33,248 nt of DNA, from assembly GCA_043760535.1 (NCBI GenBank), contig JAYUOV010000216.1, forward strand, positions 1-33,248, in the 5' to 3' direction. A model generated the notes under the pieces. It did not search any database. It saw only the letters and a program-made list of their open reading frames with translations, and had not been told where the DNA came from. The translations under genes were made by a program, and so were the position numbers. This document shows, piece after piece, positions 18,166 to 25,911 of the stretch. The DNA is from JAZKFT01 sp043760535 (GTDB lineage: Bacteria > Bacteroidota > Bacteroidia > Chitinophagales > Chitinophagaceae). Within the stretch, counting starts at the first letter, position 1. The number at the start of each line of letters is the position of its first letter.

Positions 18166-18173
18166 CAAAGTAA
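18166..18173 (-). promoter_or_regulatory. Candidate -7 element of the mscS gene
   Basis: The minus strand reads TTACTTTG, one base off TAnnTTTG, 35 bases before the mscS ATG. A fair but not strong match. Confidence 0.3.
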
Positions 18174-18330
18174 TAGTAAATTAAATCATTTTTTCTAGTG
18201 TTACATTTTTGTTAAATACAGCCAAATATTAATAATATATATTTAAGACCATAGATTCATAGTACCCTAAAGAAAATGTTTTAAAAGGTAGTGAAATTTA
18301 CGTTATAGTTAGTGGCAATACAAGCAAATG

Positions 18331-18388
18331 TACTTTTGAGGAAAGTAAAAGGACTAGCGTACCAAAGTATTTATGAACTAGTCCTTAC
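18331..18388 (+). ncRNA. Possible small RNA: exact -7 box followed by a hairpin
   Basis: TACTTTTG at 18331-18338 matches TAnnTTTG exactly, and a TTAG (close to the -33 TTTG) lies 18 bases upstream. Predicted transcription would begin near 18345, right before AAGGACTAG (18349-18357), which is complementary to CTAGTCCTT (18378-18386). No ORF follows. No clear terminator was found, so the 3' end is unknown and this may be chance. Confidence 0.22.
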
Positions 18389-18737
18389 GATATGCCAGTT
18401 TTTCATAATGGTAAGTCTGCTGTAGTTTTTTTAAAATAGCAACCAGTTACTTTAAATCTTGCAGGTAAAAAGTTTATTCACACACATATATATTATAGTA
18501 AATAAATTTGGTGAAATAATCCAGCATTTCCAAATAATATTGCAAGAGTTACTTTGCCATCTCCCATATTGGAAGTATTAGAATATCATCAACTGCTTTA
18601 GAAAGCTTTTTGGTACATACTTTCCTGGGCATTAGTTTGGGTAACATAATGTAGTATCAGAATCTAAACAAAAGGAGACTCTTTAATATTATGGAAACAG
18701 CCATTTAAGCATTTATTAAATAAAAGGAGTTACAGTC

Positions 18738-20597
18738 CTAATTCACCATCCGCTTCACCACTTCTATCAGTTCGCCTTTGGTAATGGGGTTGCCCATTAC
18801 TTTATTAAAGGGCTTCGCATCTACCAGGTATTTATCCCGGATTATTTTTATTAGTTGGCCATCGTTTATTTCGGGTATCAGCACATGGTCAAAATTTTTC
18901 AGTATGTCGCCAAGGTTACGGGGAAAGGGGCGGATGTAACGAAGATGAGCATGGCTTACAGCATGTCCTTCGGCACGTAAATCAATAGCTGCGCTTTTAA
19001 TGGCACCGTAGGTACTGCCCCAGCCAAGTATCAGCACAGTTCCTTTTTCAGAGCCACTATCTAGGTGTTGCTCGGGTATATAATCTGCCACCATTTCCAC
19101 TTTGTTTCGGCGGGTATTTACCATGTGTTGGTGGTTATCTGGGTCGTAACTAATGTTTCCGGTAATGTCTTGCTTTTCCAGGCCGCCCACTCGGTGTTCC
19201 AGGCCTTTGGTGCCGGGTATAGCCCATGGTCTTACCAGTTTTTCATCTCTTTTATAGGGTTGAAATTTACCGGCATCATCCAAATCTGTAACATGGTTTT
19301 GCGAAGCAAATTCCACCTGAATATCTTGCAAATCTGCACTATTGGGATATTTCCATGGCTCGGCTCCATTGGCAATGTAGCCATCGCTTAAAAATATAAC
19401 AGGCGTCATGTGCTGTACGGCTATGCGTACAGCTTCGTAAGCTGCTTCAAAACAATCGCTGGGTGTAGATGCAGAAACAATCGGCATCGGGCATTCGCCA
19501 TTGCGGCCATAATATGCTTGCATTAGGTCGCTTTGTTCTGTTTTGGTAGGTAAGCCAGTACTTGGTCCGCCACGTTGAATATTAATAATAACCAGCGGAA
19601 TTTCTAGCATAACTGCCAAACCCATAGCTTCTGCCTTTAGTGCCATACCTGGGCCACTCGTAGTGGTAACGCCTAGGCTGCCTCCGTACGCTGCACCAAT
19701 GGCAGATGTAATTGCTGCTATCTCATCCTCTGCCTGAAATGTGCGGATGCCAAAAGTTTTTAATTTACTGAGGTCGTGTAAAATATCTGAGGCCGGTGTA
19801 ATTGGGTACGAACCAAGAAAGATAGGCAATCCACTTTTTTGCGAAGCAGCCACCAACCCCAATGTTACAGCCTGGTTACCCATAATATTTCTGTACGAGC
19901 CGGTGGGCATTGTTGCTTTTGCCACCGTGTATCTTTCGCCAATGGCTTCTGTGGTTTCGCCATAATAATAACCGGCCTGCAGTACTTTTATATTGCTCTG
20001 CATAATATCATCCTTCTTGCCAAATTTTTCTTTTAAGAAGTCAATGGTATTATCCATATCACGGCTGTACATCCAATAAAGGAAACCGAGAACGAACATG
20101 TTTTTAGCACGGTCTTTCTCTTTCATACCCATTGTAAAATCCTTGAGGGCTTCCCGGGTTAGTTTGGTTACGTCTATTTGTATAAGATTGTAGCTGTCAA
20201 GAGTGCCATCTTCTAGCGGGTTTACACCTTCTGGGTAGTTGGCTAGGCGCAGGTTACGGTTATCAAACCCATCGGTATTAGCAATAATGCGGCCACCCGG
20301 TTTTAAAGCCTTCAGGTTCACTTTTAATGCGGCGGCATTCATGGTCACTAATACATCGCAGGCATCGCCGGGGGTAAAAATGCGGTCGCTGCTAAAGCGA
20401 AGTTGATAACCACTTACGCCGGGCAGGGTGCCTATCGGGGCTCGTATTTCTGCCGGAAAATCTGGGAAAGTAGCCAGATCAATGCCTAGCAAGGCGGTAT
20501 TATTGGTAAACTGGCTGCCTGTAAGTTGCATGCCATCGCCGCTATCGCCGGCGAATTTTATCACCACGTCCTGTAGGACGGTCGCAGTTCCATTCAT
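18738..20597 (-). CDS. korA: 2-oxoacid (2-oxoglutarate):ferredoxin oxidoreductase, fused gamma-alpha subunit
   Basis: Subunit of a thiamine-diphosphate, iron-sulfur enzyme that converts 2-oxoglutarate and CoA to succinyl-CoA with reduction of ferredoxin. The 619-residue protein is the usual gamma-alpha fusion. Residues 10-190 are the gamma domain (IKFAGDSGDGMQLTGSQF and DLATFPDFPAEIRAPIGT). Residues 215-610 are the alpha domain, with FLGSYPITPASDILHDLSKL, FQAEDEIAAITSAIGAAYGG and TTSGPGMALKAEAMGLAVM. The beta subunit that carries thiamine diphosphate is not encoded on either side in this window, which is unusual because korA and korB are generally adjacent. The specificity for 2-oxoglutarate over other 2-oxoacids is the likely, not proven, reading. 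Confidence 0.88.
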   Translation of the reverse strand: MNGTATVLQDVVIKFAGDSGDGMQLTGSQFTNNTALLGIDLATFPDFPAEIRAPIGTLPGVSGYQLRFSSDRIFTPGDACDVLVTMNAAALKVNLKALKPGGRIIANTDGFDNRNLRLANYPEGVNPLEDGTLDSYNLIQIDVTKLTREALKDFTMGMKEKDRAKNMFVLGFLYWMYSRDMDNTIDFLKEKFGKKDDIMQSNIKVLQAGYYYGETTEAIGERYTVAKATMPTGSYRNIMGNQAVTLGLVAASQKSGLPIFLGSYPITPASDILHDLSKLKTFGIRTFQAEDEIAAITSAIGAAYGGSLGVTTTSGPGMALKAEAMGLAVMLEIPLVIINIQRGGPSTGLPTKTEQSDLMQAYYGRNGECPMPIVSASTPSDCFEAAYEAVRIAVQHMTPVIFLSDGYIANGAEPWKYPNSADLQDIQVEFASQNHVTDLDDAGKFQPYKRDEKLVRPWAIPGTKGLEHRVGGLEKQDITGNISYDPDNHQHMVNTRRNKVEMVADYIPEQHLDSGSEKGTVLILGWGSTYGAIKSAAIDLRAEGHAVSHAHLRYIRPFPRNLGDILKNFDHVLIPEINDGQLIKIIRDKYLVDAKPFNKVMGNPITKGELIEVVKRMVN

Positions 20598-21205
20598 ATA
20601 GAATACTTATTAAAGTGGGTAAAAATACAGCCTGTAGATGAAACTGCACACCTGTTTTAATGCCCCAATTTAGCTAATGCCTATAAATTTGGGATAAAAT
20701 CAGCTAGTATGTGAGCGAAGATGTTCGTATTTTGTTTTTTCACTTATTTTCCATCATTTTTTTGTCTGCCGCACATGTTTTCCCTTACCCATCTGCCTAA
20801 TTGGGTACGACCATGTATTTTTTACCAATAAATTTATGGCTAGGGAGAAAATACTAGACTGTAGTCTTTTGCCGTAATATTTTGAGTACATGCCACTTCG
20901 CAGAATTTATACACTTCGCTGTTAGGGTATCAAAATGCAGGATACAATTCTTTTGCCGCATTTGAAGTGTTAAAAATGTTGGTTTTTTACGTATGTTAAT
21001 TTGCTAATATTTAAAAAAATAATTCCACTGTAGTAGCGTATATGTAAATGGTGTTAAGTACCATGTTATCGAATGGCAGTTTGTTTCATCCAAAATCATA
21101 ATCCAGTTCTTTAAAATGGTGTTCGCCTCCGCAGACACACTGTAACCCTCTCACCAATACCATCTTGTTTTAGAATTTTTAGGTGTTGAGTTTTGTAAAA
21201 AACAA

Positions 21206-21487
21206 TTGTATAAGACACCATCACGTTTACAAACATCCGCCGGTCTTCAATTGATTGATCAGTGGCAGGCCAGCGGCATGACCCCAAAAGGCATTTTACG
21301 AGTGGAAAGGTATGGCTATGCTAGGTTTCATTATTGCTATGGTATTTATCGCAGTAAGGCTATCGAACAATCCATATTCATCTCCATGTAGGTGGCACCC
21401 CCATCCGATAGAATAGTACTATTAGGAACAAACGGCATACAATTACAATTACCGGTATGTATAGCATGGGCATCTTTTGTTCATTAA
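21206..21487 (+). pseudogene. Remnant of an IS66-type TnpA (helix-turn-helix accessory protein)
   Basis: The frame starting with TTG encodes LQLIDQWQASGMTPKGILRV and then YARFHYCYGIYRSKAIE. This matches the helix-turn-helix pattern of IS66 TnpA proteins (IxxWxxSGLSxxxFCxxxxIxYxxFxYWYxxYR). Here the usual FC is IL and the usual W before the last Y is C. A TAG at 21389-21391 interrupts the frame. Reading through it gives DRIVLLGTNGIQLQLPV, which resembles the C-terminal beta segment of these proteins. No TnpB or TnpC follows. It is best read as a decayed IS fragment; the family call is from memory of the pattern. Confidence 0.55.
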
Positions 21488-21590
21488 AAATTCATTTAGG
21501 CATTTGCGTATATCCTTCACTTGTGTAGTGTCTGGCAAACCTAGGTTCATTAAAATAATGCCTATATTTAAGGTTTTTAATTATTTGTAG

Positions 21591-21608
21591 TGCCCCAATA
21601 TTGGGGCA
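21591..21608. promoter_or_regulatory. Perfect 18-bp palindrome upstream of hemA
   Basis: TGCCCCAATATTGGGGCA is perfectly symmetric and GC-rich at its arms in an AT-rich setting. It lies 136 bases before the hemA ATG. It is a candidate operator for a dimeric regulator of the heme operon. It has no T-tract, so a terminator is less likely. Confidence 0.4.
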
Positions 21609-21743
21609 AATAATTTCCTACAAAAGTTTGTAAAGGTTTGCCTTTGCAATAAAAGAAAAACCTCCGTTAGTAAAATATGACAGTGGAATGACCATAAAAC
21701 GGAATGCTTACAAAGTTCACCTTGTATTTTTATATTTATAATT

Positions 21744-22979
21744 ATGGAGCAACATTTACTTTCTTCTTTTTTGGTAACGGGCGTTACTTTTAGAAAAGCG
21801 AATTCTGTTACCAGAAGTAAATTTGCCCTTACTAAAGAACAAGTAATCCTTTTTTTACAGCAGGCTAATCTATTGGGCGTACAGTCGTTGTTTTTTATTA
21901 GCACCTGTAACCGTACCGAGTTTTACACGTATCAGGTTTATCAAAAAGTAGTTATAGGATTATTGTCGTGTTTTACTGGCAATAGTGAGGAAGATTTTAA
22001 CCAGCATTGTTTTAATAAAAAAGCAGACGAAGCTATTCAGCATTTGTTAGAAGTAAGTGCCGGTCTCGATTCCCAGATTTTGGGTGATTATGAAATCGTG
22101 GGTCAAATAAAACAGTCTTACGCCATTGCTCAAAAGGCTGCTACTATTGATACTTATTTGGATAAACTGATTAGTATAGCATTGCAATGTTCTAAAAAAG
22201 TAAAGACGGATACTAAAATTAGCAGTGGAACCACTTCGGTATCTTTTGCCGCTATTCGTTTTTTAAAAGAACAGAGTAATGGCCTTGCCAATAAAAAGAT
22301 AGTACTGATTGGTACTGGTAAAATAGGCACCCATACCTGCAAAAATTTATTGGATTATACCGATGCAGCCGCGGTAACACTTATCAACAGAACCGATTCT
22401 AAAGCTATAGAACTGGCCAGTAAATTGCAGCTTTCTGCATTGCCCTATAGTCAGTTACACACTGCTATTAGCGGTGCAGATATTATTATAGTTTCTACCG
22501 CAGATACCAATCCATTGATTACGCCGCAATTATTGCCTGCCAACAAAGAGCAAGTATTAATAGACTTATCCATTCCCAATAATATCCATCCAGATTGTGG
22601 TATTGTTCCTAATAAACGGTTGGTAAATGTGGATGAACTTTCCACCATCGGCGATGCCACACTGGCCAGCAGGCGTGAGGAAATTCCGATAGCAGCGGCC
22701 ATTATTAAAGAACACATTGGGCTCTTTATGGAATGGCTGAATATGCGAAGGCATGCGCCATATATAGCCGCTGCCAAAAACCAGTTACTGGGTTTGGAAA
22801 AGTGTAACATGTTTAAAAATTACACCAAAACACAGCCGCTGCTCTTTATAAACCACCCAATAGAACAAAAGGTGCAGAAATCTATTAAGCACCTTGCAGA
22901 AAATATTAAGAAAGAAAACAGGGGTGGCTGCCATGTGTTAGAAGCCATTAATTATTTTATAACCCCTGGCCCCAATTAA
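21744..22979 (+). CDS. hemA: Glutamyl-tRNA reductase HemA
   Basis: First committed enzyme of the C5 tetrapyrrole pathway, reducing glutamyl-tRNA(Glu) to glutamate-1-semialdehyde with NADPH. The 411-residue protein shows the catalytic FISTCNRTEFYTY with Cys55, the substrate-binding GLDSQILGDYEIVGQIKQSY, the NADPH-binding IVLIGTGKIGTHTCKNLL and a C-terminal dimerisation region. Its N-terminus (LVTGVTFRKANSVTRSKFAL) is the family's usual one. It is the first gene of the heme operon, with hemC starting four bases beyond its stop. The partner HemL is not in the window. Confidence 0.95.
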   Translation: MEQHLLSSFLVTGVTFRKANSVTRSKFALTKEQVILFLQQANLLGVQSLFFISTCNRTEFYTYQVYQKVVIGLLSCFTGNSEEDFNQHCFNKKADEAIQHLLEVSAGLDSQILGDYEIVGQIKQSYAIAQKAATIDTYLDKLISIALQCSKKVKTDTKISSGTTSVSFAAIRFLKEQSNGLANKKIVLIGTGKIGTHTCKNLLDYTDAAAVTLINRTDSKAIELASKLQLSALPYSQLHTAISGADIIIVSTADTNPLITPQLLPANKEQVLIDLSIPNNIHPDCGIVPNKRLVNVDELSTIGDATLASRREEIPIAAAIIKEHIGLFMEWLNMRRHAPYIAAAKNQLLGLEKCNMFKNYTKTQPLLFINHPIEQKVQKSIKHLAENIKKENRGGCHVLEAINYFITPGPN

Positions 22980-22983
22980 GTAA

Positions 22984-24000
22984 ATGAATACAACGGTAAG
23001 GATAGGAACAAGAGATAGCAAACTTGCCGTTTGGCAAGCCGTAAGCGTACAGCAGGCTATGCAGCAAAGCGGTATTAGCAGCGAACTTGTTTTTATTAAA
23101 AGTGATGGCGATACCAACCTTATTACGCCGCTATATGCTATGGGTGTTCAAGGCGTTTTTACCAGGGCTCTTGATGCAGCATTACTGAATAACGAAATAG
23201 ACATTGCTGTACACAGCATGAAAGATGTGCCCGTTCAATTAGCGCAAGGCGTGGTACAGGCTGCCGTATTGCCAAGGGGAAATACGGCAGATGTTTTTGT
23301 GTGGAATGATTTGGCTTGCAGCGAAGCAATGAATCAGTTGGTGCAAAATTCGCCAGTAATTAACACAGCACTTATTGCCGAAGCCGCCAATTTTAAGATT
23401 GAAAAAAGCCAGCAAGCTGAATGTAATCAACCGTTTACTTTGGCCACTAGTAGCATTCGCCGAAAGGCTCAATGGCTGCATTATTTTCCTGAAACTACTA
23501 TTGAAGACATTCGGGGAAACATAAACACCCGATTACAAAAAGTAGTGGATAGTAACCATTGGAACGGTGCCATTTTTGCAGCAGCTGGGCTACAAAGGTT
23601 GGGCATTAAACCATGCGGCGTAACTAGTTTAAATTGGATGCTGCCAGCACCGGCACAAGGTGTAATTATGGTAGTTTGCAGAACTGCGGATGCTGCACTG
23701 CAGCAAAACCTTACAGCTTTAAATGATGCAAGCACCGCTATTTGCACCAAAGCCGAAAGAGACTTTTTGAAAACCTTACTCGGCGGCTGTTCTACTCCTA
23801 TTAGTGCATTGGCAACTATTAAAAATGATGTGATTTATTTTAAGGGAAATATTACCCAACCAGATGGTGCAGCATCTATTACTATTAATATTTCTAGCAG
23901 TTTGTTAGAAGCTGATGAAGTGGGTGTAAAAGCTGCTCATCTGTTGCTGAAGCATGGCGGCAATGAATTTGTGGATTCGTTTGTTTCATTGGTTCTGTAG
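22984..24000 (+). CDS. hemC: Porphobilinogen deaminase (hydroxymethylbilane synthase) HemC
   Basis: Polymerises four porphobilinogen units to hydroxymethylbilane. The 338-residue protein has IRIGTRDSKLAVWQA-like start (RIGTRDSKLAVWQA), HSMKDVPVQL, LATSSIRRKAQWLHYFPE, IRGNINTRLQKV and NGAIFAAAGLQRLG, all conserved substrate or cofactor contacts. Cys269 in LLGGCSTPI binds the dipyrromethane cofactor. It is about 30 residues longer than usual: an extra segment lies between AVLPRGNTADVFVWND and FTLATSSIRR. It overlaps no neighbour but starts four bases after hemA. No hemD follows, although the product needs HemD to be closed to uroporphyrinogen III. Confidence 0.95.
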   Translation: MNTTVRIGTRDSKLAVWQAVSVQQAMQQSGISSELVFIKSDGDTNLITPLYAMGVQGVFTRALDAALLNNEIDIAVHSMKDVPVQLAQGVVQAAVLPRGNTADVFVWNDLACSEAMNQLVQNSPVINTALIAEAANFKIEKSQQAECNQPFTLATSSIRRKAQWLHYFPETTIEDIRGNINTRLQKVVDSNHWNGAIFAAAGLQRLGIKPCGVTSLNWMLPAPAQGVIMVVCRTADAALQQNLTALNDASTAICTKAERDFLKTLLGGCSTPISALATIKNDVIYFKGNITQPDGAASITINISSSLLEADEVGVKAAHLLLKHGGNEFVDSFVSLVL

Positions 24001-24236
24001 AGACGCTATGCTGGCATCTGAATCTTACCTACAAAACTGTTTTCAGAAAAAATGGAGATTTCGATTGGCTAAATGAAATTGCTGCTCTTAAGCGGAGCCC
24101 CATAATGCTACAGGGGTATAACGTTCGCAAATGTGGCCTCATAAGGGTAAGGCTTTCGCCGGCTTTATATAAAAACACAATATTACCAGGCCACTGTAGC
24201 TACTACGGGGGTTGCACAAAAGCAGCAATAACAACC

Positions 24237-25268
24237 ATGTTACAAAACGATTTACTACTACGTGTTTTAAAAGGCCAACCAACGGAAAGAGTACCCGTAT
24301 GGATGATGCGGCAGGCAGGAAGGTATTTGCCGGAGTACATAGCCATACGTGAAAAGTATAGTTTTTTCGAACGCTGCCAAACGCCTGAACTGGCCGCTGC
24401 CATTACGATACAGCCGATAGATATTGTGGGCACCGATGCAGCCATTTTATTCTCCGACATTTTAGTAGTGCCACAGGCCATGGGGCTAAAAGTGGAATTG
24501 ATAGAAAGCAAAGGACCCGTATTGCCCAATCCCATTTTTACAGCAAGCGACCTAAAACGCATTCATGTGCCCAATGTGTACGAAAGCTTGGGCTATGTTT
24601 TTAATGCCATTAAACTGGTAAAAGAGCAACTGAATGGCCGTGTGCCGCTCATTGGTTTTGCCGGCGCACCTTGGACGTTGCTCTGCTATATGGTAGAAGG
24701 GAAAGGCAGTAAAACCTTTGACAAAGCAAAGGCGTTCTGCTACACCCAACCCGCACTGGCACACACCGTTTTGCAAATGATTACCGATACAACCATTGCC
24801 TATTTACAGGCACAGGTAAAAGCCGGTGCAGATACCGTTCAGATTTTTGATAGCTGGGGTGGGCTGCTGAGCAAAGCCGATTTTGAAACATGGAGCCTGC
24901 AATACATAAGGCAGATTGTGGTGGCGGTAAAATGCATGGCTCCAGTAATTGTATTTGCAAAAGGTGCCTGGCACAGCCTTAAAGAAATTAAAGAAACAGG
25001 CGCCTGTTGCCTTGGTATTGATTGGTGTACGGAGCCATCGGTGGCCCGGCAGTTTGCTGGTGATGCTGTGGTGCTACAAGGCAATTTTGACCCGGCCAAG
25101 CTACTGGCGCCCATACCCGTAATACACCAGGAAGTACATGCCATGCTGCAAAAGTTTGGTGGCCGAAACCATATAGCCAACCTAGGCCACGGCATACTGC
25201 CCAATGTGCCTGTAGCCCATGCCAAAGCCTTTGTGGATGCAGTAAAAAACTGGAAACCCAACAATTAA
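24237..25268 (+). CDS. hemE: Uroporphyrinogen decarboxylase HemE
   Basis: Decarboxylates the four acetate side chains of uroporphyrinogen III to give coproporphyrinogen III. I start at the ATG at 24237 (343 residues) because the family begins right there: MLQNDLLLRVLKGQPTERVP, then WMMRQAGRYLPEY with the conserved Arg residues, and FSDILVVPQAMG with the catalytic Asp region. FAGAPWTLLCYMVEGKGSKT and NLGHGILPNVPVAHAKAFV (the conserved GHG near the C-terminus) complete the match. The frame runs 44 codons upstream to 24105, but that part is unlike the family. The gene lies 236 bases after hemC and just before the broken hemJ. Confidence 0.95.
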   Translation: MLQNDLLLRVLKGQPTERVPVWMMRQAGRYLPEYIAIREKYSFFERCQTPELAAAITIQPIDIVGTDAAILFSDILVVPQAMGLKVELIESKGPVLPNPIFTASDLKRIHVPNVYESLGYVFNAIKLVKEQLNGRVPLIGFAGAPWTLLCYMVEGKGSKTFDKAKAFCYTQPALAHTVLQMITDTTIAYLQAQVKAGADTVQIFDSWGGLLSKADFETWSLQYIRQIVVAVKCMAPVIVFAKGAWHSLKEIKETGACCLGIDWCTEPSVARQFAGDAVVLQGNFDPAKLLAPIPVIHQEVHAMLQKFGGRNHIANLGHGILPNVPVAHAKAFVDAVKNWKPNN

Positions 25269-25274
25269 GCTAGC

Positions 25275-25809
25275 ATGTATTTACACCTGAAACTGATACA
25301 TGTCATTTTTTGGTTACTAAGTTTGCTGGGCTTTTTTACATGCCCCGGCTTTTTATTTACAACCCTGAGGCGCAGCATAAGGAGCCAGCCACTGTTACTA
25401 TTTTAACCACCTAATTTCAGGTAATGATGAAGCGGCTTTGGCATAGCATTAGCTGGTCATCGGCTATTATTGCCTTTATTATGGGGTATTGGGTTTTGGT
25501 AAAAGGCGTCTGGCTTGCCATAATGCTATTGCCCGGTGGCCGTTGGATGCTGATAAAATACATTCTGGTTTGGCTGCTTTTGGGGTTACCATTTTTTGCT
25601 GCAATTTTTTTTAAAACAAACAATTGGCTGGTAATTATAAATACAGTTCATAGCGGCTACAGGTTCGGAACTAAGTAGCAACTATTTTTCTGATTGCAGT
25701 AGTATTTTTAATGTGGGTAAAGTAAGCCTTGAGTATTGTTTGGGGTATAGCAGGGCAGGCAGTTTTAATAACCGTATTAATGCTGGCTATTAAAATGTAT
25801 AAAAAATGA
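25275..25809 (+). pseudogene. hemJ: Broken protoporphyrinogen oxidase HemJ (CopD family)
   Basis: Reading across frames rebuilds a HemJ protein of about 178 residues, the family length, starting seven bases after the hemE stop. Frame one gives MYLHLKLIHVIFW. After a one-base loss near 25320 the frame gives FAGLFYMPRLFIYNPEAQH, then a TAA at 25412-25414 (likely former CAA), then MMKRLWHSISWSSAIIAFIM and LPGGRWMLIKYILVWLLLG. After loss of one A at 25613-25616 it gives NKQLAGNYKYSS, then TAG at 25651, RLQVRN, TAA at 25672, VATIFLIAVVFLMWVK, TAA at 25723 and ALSIVWGIAGQAVLI to a TGA at 25807. His9 and the Lys in RWMLIK, invariant in HemJ, are still present, suggesting recent decay. The 84-residue ORF at 25424-25678 is one fragment of it. 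Confidence 0.85.
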
Positions 25810-25862
25810 GGGGGCAAAAGCAGGGGAAAGCCCTATAACCTTTCATGTACAAGGGCGATGTT

Positions 25863-25900
25863 AAAATAAATCAGCCGATAGTTTTTGGCTATCGGCTAAT
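25863..25900. terminator. Terminator hairpin between the heme operon and trigger factor
   Basis: AGCCGATAG at 25873-25881 pairs with CTATCGGCT at 25889-25897 around a 7-base loop. On the minus strand it is followed by a T-rich tail, so it mainly terminates the trigger factor gene, which ends 12 bases to its right. It can also close the rightward heme operon. Confidence 0.8.
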
Positions 25901-25911
25901 TTGTAAAGTAC

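Larger units (their letters stand above)
18132..18737. other. 600-bp AT-rich gap between mscS and korA
   Basis: No gene was recognised in six frames, and in particular nothing like korB, which would be expected beside korA. The gap holds the mscS leader on its left and the hairpin with promoter-like box at 18331-18388 in the middle. Confidence 0.45.
20598..21743. other. 1.1-kb divergent korA/hemA gap with transposon remnant
   Basis: No intact gene is seen. The gap contains a decayed TnpA-like ORF at 21206-21487 and a perfect 18-bp palindrome at 21591-21608. From 20640 to 21200 I see only AT-rich sequence with no clear coding. The size and contents suggest an old insertion point. Confidence 0.5.

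Noticed and set aside
24001..24236. Possible hemD fragment in the gap between hemC and hemE
   Set aside because: Three-frame reading gives only short pieces with several stops, and none shows a convincing uroporphyrinogen III synthase motif.
24105..24236. N-terminal extension of hemE by 44 residues
   Set aside because: The extension is unlike the family, whose N-terminus matches exactly from the ATG at 24237.
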